This document shows, piece after piece, positions 1 through 4,467 of a stretch of DNA of 5,944 nucleotides; positions within the stretch are counted from its first letter, which is position 1, and each line of letters starts with the position of its first letter. The translations under genes were made by a program, and so were the position numbers. The notes under the pieces are model-generated. The model searched no databases, was not told the DNA's origin, and worked only from the letters and a program-made list of their open reading frames with translations. Source of the stretch: Nanohaloarchaea archaeon PL-Br10_U2g16. GTDB taxonomy: Archaea; Nanohalarchaeota; Nanosalinia; Nanosalinales; Nanosalinaceae. The DNA lies in contig LKMV01000046.1 in assembly GCA_001563995.1 (NCBI GenBank), positions 1-5,944 on the forward strand, in the 5' to 3' direction.

Positions 1-33
1 TAATGCCATTACGGCTGCTGCTAATTTCTTCAT
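1..33 (-). CDS. Sec-signal-bearing protein, N-terminus only (partial)
   Basis: Reading the minus strand from the ATG at 33-31 gives MKKLAAAVMAL before the window ends. Two lysines followed by a small, hydrophobic, Ala-rich stretch is the classic start of a Sec signal peptide, so the product is probably secreted or membrane-anchored. The start is well supported: AGGTGG (minus strand, 45-40) lies 6 nt before the ATG, a good Shine-Dalgarno match. The frame upstream of the ATG is closed by a TAG in the leader. The mature part lies outside the window, so no function can be given. It is codirectional with the membrane-anchored gene at 134-595, but an AT-rich promoter-like region separates them. Confidence 0.6.
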   Translation of the reverse strand, partial: MKKLAAAVMAL

Positions 34-39
34 TAATAT

Positions 40-45
40 CCACCT
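40..45 (-). promoter_or_regulatory. Shine-Dalgarno site of the Sec-signal gene
   Basis: Minus-strand AGGTGG with a 6-nt spacer to the ATG at 33. It implies a leadered mRNA, unlike several other genes in this window that have no such motif. Confidence 0.55.
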
Positions 46-77
46 TTCGGCTACTATCCTATTCCTTTTCCTAGTTA

Positions 78-97
78 AAAACAGATTTTACTGTTTT
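78..97. promoter_or_regulatory. Perfect inverted repeat AAAACAG-N6-CTGTTTT, candidate operator or terminator
   Basis: The arms 78-84 and 91-97 are exact reverse complements, separated by ATTTTA. On the minus strand the second arm ends in a run of T, so it could terminate transcription from the gene at 134-595. It also lies just downstream of the TATA-like stretch at 101-110, between that box and the expected start site for the gene at 33. That is the usual place for an archaeal repressor to bind. The sequence alone does not decide between the two roles. Confidence 0.4.
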
Positions 98-100
98 ATG

Positions 101-112
101 CATATAATAAGA
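101..112 (-). promoter_or_regulatory. TATA-box-like stretch for the Sec-signal gene
   Basis: Minus-strand CTTATTATATG lies about 70 nt before the ATG at 33. A start site about 25 nt downstream would give a leader of roughly 45 nt, in keeping with the Shine-Dalgarno site. The assignment is by position and AT-richness only. Confidence 0.35.
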
Positions 113-133
113 TATAATGCTGAAAGAGATGTC

Positions 134-595
134 TTAATAATTTCCTAAACTGTTAAACAGAAACATTGTACCTATACCGGCTAAAAAGGCCAGAATGATG
201 GCTAGTAAGACTAAAAACCTTGATTTGATAGATCCTTCATTTTCTCTATTTTCCTCTGTTTCAATAGACGGCTCAGAAGAGTTATCTATAGATTCAGGAG
301 TTTTTTGAGGTTCTTCTGTACTAATGCTGTTTTTTGGAACCTTTTCGTTACTTTCTATTAAGGTTCTGAGAATAGCTTCTTTCTGTGTGTCAGTAATCTC
401 TCTTTTCTCCTCCATATCAAATTTAATGTATAACGTAGAGGTTTCTCTCGATCTACTGTTCTCATTTTTATCCGTCCATTTCGAAGCTTTACTCTTTTTG
501 AAGTCTCTATCTCTGTCCTTTCTCAGATTGCGGTAACTATCATCTACCTCCCGGTCAGCCTCCTCTATACGGAAAGTAACTGTGTTTCTAGACAT
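134..595 (-). CDS. Acidic small protein with C-terminal membrane anchor
   Basis: This is a 153-residue protein I do not recognise. Residues 1-125 are very hydrophilic: a mixed-charge N-terminal part rich in R, K, D and E, then a low-complexity Glu/Ser/Pro/Asn linker (about 85-122). Residues 127-147 form one hydrophobic helix (FLVLLAIILAFLAGIGTMFLF), followed by only six residues. A lone C-terminal helix with no signal peptide is the layout of a tail-anchored protein, with the charged part expected in the cytoplasm. The ATG at 595 has no Shine-Dalgarno motif but has TTTAAAG about 23 nt upstream, which suggests a leaderless message. The hydrophobic helix and the charged composition argue for a real gene. 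The overlapping plus-strand frame at 324-536 has no such features. Confidence 0.7.
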   Translation of the reverse strand: MSRNTVTFRIEEADREVDDSYRNLRKDRDRDFKKSKASKWTDKNENSRSRETSTLYIKFDMEEKREITDTQKEAILRTLIESNEKVPKNSISTEEPQKTPESIDNSSEPSIETEENRENEGSIKSRFLVLLAIILAFLAGIGTMFLFNSLGNY

Positions 596-612
596 AATTT
601 TAGTTTTTTCTG

Positions 613-622
613 ATCTTTAAAG
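613..622 (-). promoter_or_regulatory. TATA-like box of the tail-anchored gene
   Basis: Minus-strand CTTTAAAGAT is centred about 23 nt upstream of the ATG at 595, the spacing expected for a leaderless or near-leaderless archaeal mRNA. A second candidate, CTATACAAG (628-636), lies slightly farther upstream. Confidence 0.4.
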
Positions 623-635
623 AGCTCTTGTATAG

Positions 636-641
636 AAAAAA
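636..641 (-). terminator. Oligo-T run downstream of the tRNA
   Basis: Six consecutive T on the minus strand lie about 80 nt beyond the tRNA 3' end. Archaeal RNA polymerase can stop at oligo-T without a hairpin. This is the longest T run between the tRNA and the next gene. Confidence 0.35.
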
Positions 642-720
642 GAATCTAATAGACTGTAATTAGTTGCTCTGCCCGGATTTTAAACTGAAGGTTTAATGAC
701 TGGGACAGCAACAGAACAGT

Positions 721-856
721 TGCTCCACCCGGGATTCGAACCCGGGACCGCCGCCTTTCTAAGTATTGAATAAGGCAACACACCGGCGTTTTTCAGCAAG
801 TATTTCGGTGTGAGGTCCGTATAAGGACGGTGCTCTAACCCCTGAGCTAGTGGAGC
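721..856 (-). tRNA. tRNA-Ile(UAU) with a 63-nt intron
   Basis: The mature tRNA is 73 nt and every arm is standard. The acceptor GCTCCAC pairs with GTGGAGC. Then come U8-A9, D stem GCTC/GAGC with loop AGGGGTTA, A26, anticodon stem CCGTC/GGCGG (one G-U), variable loop CGGTC, T stem CCGGG/CCCGG with loop TTCGAAT, and discriminator A73. The CCA tail is not encoded. The 5' exon (856-820) is exactly 37 nt and the 3' exon (756-721) exactly 36 nt, which places the intron at canonical 37/38. The joined anticodon loop is CTTATAA, so the anticodon is UAU, reading AUA (Ile). A73 and the short variable loop suit Ile and rule out Leu or Ser, the products of alternative splice points. AUA codons are common in the neighbouring genes. 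The structure is very secure. The Ile identity depends on the splice site. Confidence 0.88.
757..819 (-). other. tRNA intron (position 37/38)
   Basis: This 63-nt segment interrupts the anticodon loop. It contains a strong 7-bp hairpin, CACACCG pairing with CGGTGTG. Around the junctions a bulge-helix-bulge can be drawn: 5' bulge U36-A37/C1, a central 4-bp helix of exon CUUA with intron UUAG containing one U-U mismatch, and 3' bulge A62-A63/A38. The cuts fall after the second bulge base on both sides, as archaeal splicing endonuclease requires. The mismatch and a weak inner helix make it a relaxed motif. Confidence 0.75.
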
Positions 857-883
857 ATTACTAGTTAATTTCTCAGTTTTCTG

Positions 884-896
884 GTAACTAAATTAG
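884..896 (-). promoter_or_regulatory. Candidate tRNA promoter (TATA-like)
   Basis: Minus-strand CTAATTTAGTTA is centred about 34 nt before the tRNA 5' end, which would leave a leader of about 10 nt for RNase P to remove. Just upstream is the GC-rich palindrome GCCGG-TAT-CCGGC (901-913). The assignment rests on position and AT content alone. Confidence 0.35.
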
Positions 897-900
897 GTCG

Positions 901-913
901 GCCGGTATCCGGC
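901..913. repeat. GC-rich inverted repeat GCCGG-TAT-CCGGC
   Basis: Perfect 5-bp arms with a 3-nt spacer, conspicuous in an otherwise AT-rich gap. It lies directly upstream of the presumed tRNA TATA box. It could be a protein-binding dyad or part of a structured RNA. Nothing else in the sequence decides. Confidence 0.4.
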
Positions 914-950
914 TCTCATCCCGTATACATTGATGTGAAGGTGTAAACCT

Positions 951-1002
951 AAAAAAGCCTATCTATGTCTGGCCAAAAATCACAGGAGCTGGTCGGCGCC
1001 TG
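951..1002 (-). terminator. Candidate terminator of the PHP gene (hairpin plus T runs)
   Basis: On the minus strand a hairpin at 1002-983 (CAGGcGC/GCtCCTG, one mismatch, 6-nt loop) is followed within a few bases by five T (979-975) and then by a second run of six T (956-951). This lies 40-90 nt past the PHP stop codon and upstream of the tRNA. The rest of the gap 857-1041 has no open frame I would call. Confidence 0.45.
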
Positions 1003-1035
1003 TATCTCAAAACTTTTGCTGAACAGGAGAATAGC

Positions 1036-1063
1036 CAGCAGTTATCTATAATAGGAACTGCTG
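1036..1063 (-). repeat. 8-bp perfect stem-loop across the PHP stop codon
   Basis: CAGCAGTT (1036-1043) and AACTGCTG (1056-1063) are exact reverse complements with a 12-nt loop. The stem includes the last codons and part of the TAA stop of the PHP gene. No T run follows directly, so it is more likely an mRNA 3'-end structure or chance than a complete terminator. Confidence 0.4.
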
Positions 1064-2235
1064 ATACTTACTTTTTCTGACTCTGCATCTTCTAGAACGT
1101 TGTATGGTGAAAATCCATCATCTCGTTTATCATCTATTATATTTACAAGATCTTCTCCCAACGCTAATCTCATCTGTGACTCTGTGAGATTATACTCTCC
1201 TAGTTCCGGAAACCTCATATTCTTGAGTATCTCATACTCTTCTTCTACAGTTTCTGAATGGCCTACTCGGTGGGTGTCTGTACCTATACTGATATCAGGT
1301 AGATCGCCGTCATAATCAAGTATCGCGTCGAACTCAGTTGGTAGTTCTCCGTTTTCTAAGTATCCTCTTAGGTAAACCTTCATATTTAGTTCGTAGACGA
1401 CGTCTTCTTCCTCTGCTTTATCCAGCAACCGGTGGTAATGCTCTTTTTCTATTCCTTCTTTCAAAGGACCTCTCTCAGCTCTACTGGGATGGAGAATTAT
1501 GTTCATGTCTTCAATTTCGGTCAGAGCATCTATCGCATTCATATTCTCTTCAATGTACTCCTCGACTTTTTCCTCTACAGAGGAGCAGTATGGTATTTCA
1601 GGGTTCTTAATACAGTTACCTTCTCTATCGTAATGAACTGCTATACCCCCATAGTCTTTTTCTATGTTGTTTCCCTTCTCAATAAGTTCTTCGGAATTTT
1701 GAGAGTCCCAGTCCGCCTCTAAACCGTTACTTACTTTTACAATGTTGTATAATTCATTAGAAGGTAATTCACTGTGATCTATATCATTTATAACTTCTTT
1801 TATTGTATCTCTTCTTAGTTCAATACATTCTGATACATGACCTATTTCTTCACCTCCTTGTAACCGGCTGTGGTGTCTTCTAGCGTCAGAATCTTCCTCT
1901 GTGCTTATACCTGTAAGATCTATATGATCGCTCAGCCCTATATCTAAATCAAGGGCTACAGCCAGATTTATGAGATAACTTATTGCATGCTTCCCATCAG
2001 AAAAAGGGGTTTGTGTATGGTAGAGACAGTCTATAGATCTACTCCCTTCTCTACCGGTGTGGGGAACAGCTGCTGATCTCTCTATGATTTCTATTGGGCC
2101 GAGGCCACCTCTATTAAGCTGTTCATTGACATCTTCTAGAGGGTTTTCTGGGTTGAATATCTTACTCATGGGTCGACTTTTCAGGTTTAACCTGTAAGCT
2201 TTATTATGGGTTGATGGTTTTGAATTTGATGTCAT
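1042..2235 (-). CDS. PHP-domain metallophosphoesterase, HisK-type histidinol-phosphatase-like
   Basis: A 397-residue protein with the PHP fold motifs in order: D69-C-L-Y-H73-T...S79-D-G, S102-D-H104, G171-L-E173-A-D-W, A199-V-H201-Y, L248-H249-P and G318-T-D320-T-H322. The GLEADW, IAVHY and YELNMK strings match the HisK branch, which removes phosphate from histidinol phosphate. Here the true substrate is unknown. PHP enzymes bind two or three metals. The first His of the HxH pair is replaced by Leu71, so one metal site may be altered. Residues 1-66 form an extra N-terminal extension, and helical acidic stretches interrupt the barrel. The ATG at 2235 is favoured by a TATA box 35 nt upstream. 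Met23 is an alternative start. No histidine-pathway gene is nearby, so a biosynthetic role is not supported by context. Confidence 0.82.
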   Translation of the reverse strand: MTSNSKPSTHNKAYRLNLKSRPMSKIFNPENPLEDVNEQLNRGGLGPIEIIERSAAVPHTGREGSRSIDCLYHTQTPFSDGKHAISYLINLAVALDLDIGLSDHIDLTGISTEEDSDARRHHSRLQGGEEIGHVSECIELRRDTIKEVINDIDHSELPSNELYNIVKVSNGLEADWDSQNSEELIEKGNNIEKDYGGIAVHYDREGNCIKNPEIPYCSSVEEKVEEYIEENMNAIDALTEIEDMNIILHPSRAERGPLKEGIEKEHYHRLLDKAEEEDVVYELNMKVYLRGYLENGELPTEFDAILDYDGDLPDISIGTDTHRVGHSETVEEEYEILKNMRFPELGEYNLTESQMRLALGEDLVNIIDDKRDDGFSPYNVLEDAESEKVSISSSYYR

Positions 2236-2265
2236 ATGTTAAAACTGAATCTTGAGTATTAAGCA

Positions 2266-2275
2266 GATATATACA
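2266..2275 (-). promoter_or_regulatory. TATA box of the PHP gene
   Basis: Minus-strand GTATATATCT is centred about 35 nt upstream of the ATG at 2235, predicting a very short leader. There is no Shine-Dalgarno motif before the ATG, which agrees with leaderless-style initiation. Confidence 0.55.
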
Positions 2276-2407
2276 ATAGATTGGATATGTGTCTATGTAA
2301 TATTATGCTTTTAATTTATTAAACGGTTTGATTGCTTTCTATATTATATTGATTTTTATCAGTTAAGTTCAGTAGTTTATTGTGTATGACAACTAGAAAA
2401 TCACCTT
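2276..2407. other. AT-rich divergent intergenic region
   Basis: This gap between the divergent PHP and psmA promoters holds no credible gene. It is strongly AT-rich, with several TATA-like stretches and one palindrome, TTTAATTTATTAAA (2310-2323). I see no clear regulator site beyond these. Confidence 0.5.
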
Positions 2408-2418
2408 GATTAATAAAT
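2408..2418 (+). promoter_or_regulatory. Candidate TATA box of psmA
   Basis: GATTAATAAAT is centred about 53 nt before the ATG. A start 25 nt downstream gives a leader of about 27 nt, enough to carry the Shine-Dalgarno site at 2451-2456. Confidence 0.4.
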
Positions 2419-2450
2419 GTTCCAAGCCACATCTTTACCGTAAACTTCTT

Positions 2451-2456
2451 AGGTGA
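2451..2456 (+). promoter_or_regulatory. Shine-Dalgarno site of psmA
   Basis: AGGTGA with 9 nt to the ATG at 2466. The spacing favours this start over the second in-frame ATG at 2472. Confidence 0.55.
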
Positions 2457-2465
2457 ATACTAAAC

Positions 2466-3176
2466 ATGCAGATGACTAACCAGCAACAGTCCCAGTACGA
2501 TAGGGGAATAACAATCTTCTCTCCTGATGGAAGGCTTTTTCAGGTAGAGTATGCAAAAGAAGCGGTAAAAAAAGGAGCTACAGCTCTAGGACTTGTCTAC
2601 GAGGACGGTGTAGTCCTTGCAGCAACTAGAACTAACCAAGATCTTAAGGTAAGGAATCCTGAAAAGGTCTTCAAGCTTGACGACCATCTAGGGATAGTAA
2701 CCTCAGGTCTTGTCGCTGATGGAAGGACTCTTGTAGAGGAGTCCCGACATGAGGCTCAGAACTACCTTATGACTTATGATGAAGAGATCCCAACGCCTGT
2801 AATGGCAAAGTTTGTGGCTGACAGATGCCAGCACTTCACACAGTACGGAGGAGTAAGGCCTTACGGTGTATCAACTATCTCCGGAGGAGTAAAGGATGGT
2901 AATCCAAAGGTTTACCAGACGGATCCGTCAGGTACTTTGAACCAGTGGAACGCAGTAGCTATAGGAAAAGGTGGGGAAGACACAACAGAACACCTTGAAG
3001 AAAACTGGGAAGAAGGACTTGAAGAGGAAGAAGCGATTGAGATGGCTGTAGAAGCTCTTAAGAAAGGAGAAGAAGATATAGAAACAGAAAACATCGAACT
3101 TGCGGTTGTAGATGTAGAAGACCAGTACCAGAGAGTAGAGCCTGAACAGCTTGAAGATAAAGGGTTAGGGGCCTAA
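2466..3176 (+). CDS. psmA: 20S proteasome alpha subunit
   Basis: A 236-residue protein, full length for the family. It forms the outer heptameric rings of the archaeal 20S proteasome, which gate substrate entry and dock the AAA unfoldase PAN. The alpha signature is unmistakable: Y11-D-R-G-I-T-I-F-S-P20-D-G-R-L-F-Q-V-E-Y29-A-K-E-A, comprising the gate segment YDR, the SPDGRLFQVEY stretch and helix H0. N64-P-E-K67-V-F holds the conserved pocket lysine that receives the HbYX tail of the activator. There is no propeptide or catalytic Thr, as expected for alpha. The C-terminal third is unusually Glu-rich, consistent with a high-salt cytoplasm. The first ATG is supported by the Shine-Dalgarno site. 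The stop is 20 nt from the stop of the convergent orphan gene. No beta subunit is in the window. Confidence 0.97.
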   Translation: MQMTNQQQSQYDRGITIFSPDGRLFQVEYAKEAVKKGATALGLVYEDGVVLAATRTNQDLKVRNPEKVFKLDDHLGIVTSGLVADGRTLVEESRHEAQNYLMTYDEEIPTPVMAKFVADRCQHFTQYGGVRPYGVSTISGGVKDGNPKVYQTDPSGTLNQWNAVAIGKGGEDTTEHLEENWEEGLEEEEAIEMAVEALKKGEEDIETENIELAVVDVEDQYQRVEPEQLEDKGLGA

Positions 3177-3196
3177 ATCTCTTACTTATTATTCTC

Positions 3197-3589
3197 TTAT
3201 CTTATTTCTTCATTTAGATAACTGATTGCATCATCGATAGCTTCAAAGATAAAGTCTTCTTCAACTTCACAATTATTAGAGTCGCAGTTTAACTTCTCTC
3301 TCACTAGCTCTAGCCCTGTTCTGATTTCAGGTATCTGACCTATCTTTTCTGGATCTGTACGTATCTCTGTACCGTTTGCTCCTGAGAGATCTCCGTAGAA
3401 AATATATACGTCTGCGTTGGTTCTTTCAATTAAAGATTCTTGAGTTAAATCGCCGTCTTGATGGCTGTAATCAGATATGAAGACATCTATTCCTCCGTTC
3501 AATACGTAGTCTGAATCTAGGTTTATCTCATCGTCTTCGCTACTAAAATCTATCTCTGAGGACGAATAATGATGTATGTTTATTGACAT
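3197..3589 (-). CDS. Hypothetical acidic protein, antisense insertion between psmA and SBDS
   Basis: This encodes 130 residues from the ATG at 3589. A GTG two codons earlier (3595) is an alternative start. I do not recognise the family. About a quarter of the residues are Asp or Glu, with few Lys or Arg, as in haloadapted cytoplasmic proteins. There is no signal or membrane segment. The core alternates predicted strands and helices: G33-I-D-V-F-I-S, then T-N-A-D-V-Y-I-F-Y-G-D-L-S, then I-P-E-I-R-T-G-L-E-L and a C-terminal helix. This loosely recalls TIR or deoxyribosyltransferase-like folds, but the likeness is too weak to assign. Two cysteines (C-x5-C) lie before the last helix. It is tail-to-tail with psmA (20-nt gap) and head-to-head with SBDS, and a TATA-like box lies about 36 nt upstream. 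Confidence 0.65.
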   Translation of the reverse strand: MSINIHHYSSSEIDFSSEDDEINLDSDYVLNGGIDVFISDYSHQDGDLTQESLIERTNADVYIFYGDLSGANGTEIRTDPEKIGQIPEIRTGLELVREKLNCDSNNCEVEEDFIFEAIDDAISYLNEEIR

Positions 3590-3617
3590 GGCCACGACTT
3601 CAAAATGGTCTGATCTC

Positions 3618-3630
3618 GGTTAAAATAACT
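3618..3630. promoter_or_regulatory. Near-palindromic TATA element, usable on both strands
   Basis: GGTTAAAATAACT reads AGTTATTTTAACC on the other strand. On the minus strand it is about 36 nt before the ATG at 3589, a good promoter position for the orphan gene. On the plus strand it could give SBDS a long leader. A similar string, GGTTAAAGTAATAAG, recurs at 3679. Confidence 0.4.
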
Positions 3631-3678
3631 AAGGTGTGCCAAAGTATCTGTTGAAATTACTTTTTGGTAACTTGAGAG

Positions 3679-3692
3679 GTTAAAGTAATAAG
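3679..3692 (+). promoter_or_regulatory. Candidate TATA box of the SBDS gene
   Basis: GTTAAAGTAATAAG is centred about 31 nt before the ATG at 3716, which would give an almost leaderless mRNA. It competes with the copy at 3618-3630, which would instead keep the strong GGAGG site in a leader. Confidence 0.35.
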
Positions 3693-3699
3693 TTCTGCT

Positions 3700-3704
3700 G
3701 GAGG
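3700..3704 (+). promoter_or_regulatory. Strong Shine-Dalgarno GGAGG before SBDS
   Basis: GGAGG lies 11 nt before the SBDS ATG at 3716, slightly far. It lies only 4 nt before an out-of-frame ATG at 3709. The SBDS start is nonetheless fixed by homology of its N-terminus. Confidence 0.5.
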
Positions 3705-3708
3705 ATAA

Positions 3709-3738
3709 TGTCATTATGGATACTTCGGAAGCTATAAC
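3709..3738 (+). other. Nine-codon ORF overlapping the SBDS start
   Basis: ATG at 3709 opens MSLWILRKL and stops at TAA 3736-3738, overlapping the first codons of SBDS in another frame. It shares the GGAGG motif. It may be chance, or a short translated leader that modulates SBDS translation. Confidence 0.25.
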
Positions 3739-4402
3739 TGTTCAGTACAGAGGAGACAAGGATTTTGAAATCTTAGTAGAGCCGGACCTGGCGAAGGAAG
3801 CTAAGCTTGAAGGAGAGGAACACGGGATCAAGAGGATGCTGTTTGTCCAAGAAGTATTTGAAGATGCTGGAGACGGTAAAAGAGCTTCTGCGGACGATCT
3901 GGAACAGGAGTTCGGTACTAAACAGATTATGGAGGCTGCAGATGAGATATTTGAAAAAGGAGACATGCAGCTTACAACTGAACAGAAGAAAGAGATGAGA
4001 GAGGAGAAGTACAGACAGTTAGTGGATATGATAGCCCGCCGTGTCCAAGACCCGAAGACAGGTAACCCTCATCCGCCACAACGTGTGGAAAACGCTTTGG
4101 AGGAAGCAGGATTTAATATCAACTGGAACTCGGACCTGGAAGAAGAGTTTGACAAAGCTATCGACATGCTAAGGCCTATTATCCCTGTATCACTGGACGA
4201 AAAAACTGTTGTTATTCAGATCCCGGTAGACAATACGGGCAGAGCGTACGACAAGATACAGAATGTAGCAGACGTGAAAGAAGAAGAGTGGGGTAACGAG
4301 TTTCTAAGATGTAAGTTGCAGATGCCGGCAGGAGCTCTCTCAGAGCTGATAGACGAGCTACAGGAAATGACCGGCGGCCAGACAGAGATGAGAGAGGTAT
4401 AA
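3716..4402 (+). CDS. Ribosome maturation factor SBDS/SDO1
   Basis: A 228-residue, full-length archaeal SBDS. In eukaryotes this family, with a GTPase related to EF-2, releases the anti-association factor eIF6 from new large subunits. Archaeal SBDS and aIF6 are thought to act similarly. Three domains are visible: the N-terminal FYSH domain (about 1-81, with V44-x-E-V-F and R56-A-S-x-x-x-L leading to F66-G-T), the helical middle domain (about 82-152, with G82-D-M-Q-L-T and the family hallmark D112-P-K-T-G-N-P-H-P-P), and the ferredoxin-like C-terminal domain (about 153-228, beginning L152-R-P-I-I-P). No key block is missing. In many archaea it follows psmA directly and precedes rrp4/rrp41/rrp42 of the exosome. 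Here it is separated from psmA and followed by an unrelated surface-protein gene. Confidence 0.97.
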   Translation: MDTSEAITVQYRGDKDFEILVEPDLAKEAKLEGEEHGIKRMLFVQEVFEDAGDGKRASADDLEQEFGTKQIMEAADEIFEKGDMQLTTEQKKEMREEKYRQLVDMIARRVQDPKTGNPHPPQRVENALEEAGFNINWNSDLEEEFDKAIDMLRPIIPVSLDEKTVVIQIPVDNTGRAYDKIQNVADVKEEEWGNEFLRCKLQMPAGALSELIDELQEMTGGQTEMREV

Positions 4403-4417
4403 TTTCTCAAATCCTAT

Positions 4418-4442
4418 AGTTCGGAACTCTATTATCTTTTTT
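4418..4442 (+). terminator. Candidate SBDS terminator (short hairpin plus T6)
   Basis: A small hairpin AGTT-CGG-AACT (4418-4428) lies 15 nt past the SBDS stop and is followed by six T (4437-4442). The stem is only 4 bp, so the T run is the stronger element. The T run merges into the TATA box of the next gene. Confidence 0.4.
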
Positions 4443-4447
4443 ATATC
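4439..4447 (+). promoter_or_regulatory. TATA box of the tail-fibre-like gene
   Basis: TTTTATATC is centred about 25 nt upstream of the ATG at 4468, the exact spacing of a leaderless archaeal transcript. No Shine-Dalgarno motif precedes that ATG. The gene therefore seems to be transcribed independently of SBDS. Confidence 0.55.
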
Positions 4448-4467
4448 ATTATTAACAAATATAGTTT

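Noticed and set aside
721..856. A type II tRNA (Leu or Ser) with a very long variable arm, or splicing to UAA or UGA
   Set aside because: The exon lengths fit 37/38 exactly, with a normal 5-nt variable loop once the intron is removed. Archaeal Leu and Ser tRNAs need a long variable arm, which is absent.
900..1030. C/D-box sRNA
   Set aside because: TTGATGT and CTGA-like strings occur, but spacing and a full set of C, D', C' and D boxes are missing on both strands.
1338..1722. Plus-strand frames antisense to the PHP gene
   Set aside because: The PHP motifs on the other strand are clear. These frames are Leu/Phe/Ser-rich shadows with no promoter or ribosome site.
3197..3589. TIR-domain defence protein
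   Set aside because: Only a loose FIS-Y-S-H-x-D string and strand order suggest it. The protein is short, the catalytic Glu context is not convincing, and no defence genes are adjacent.
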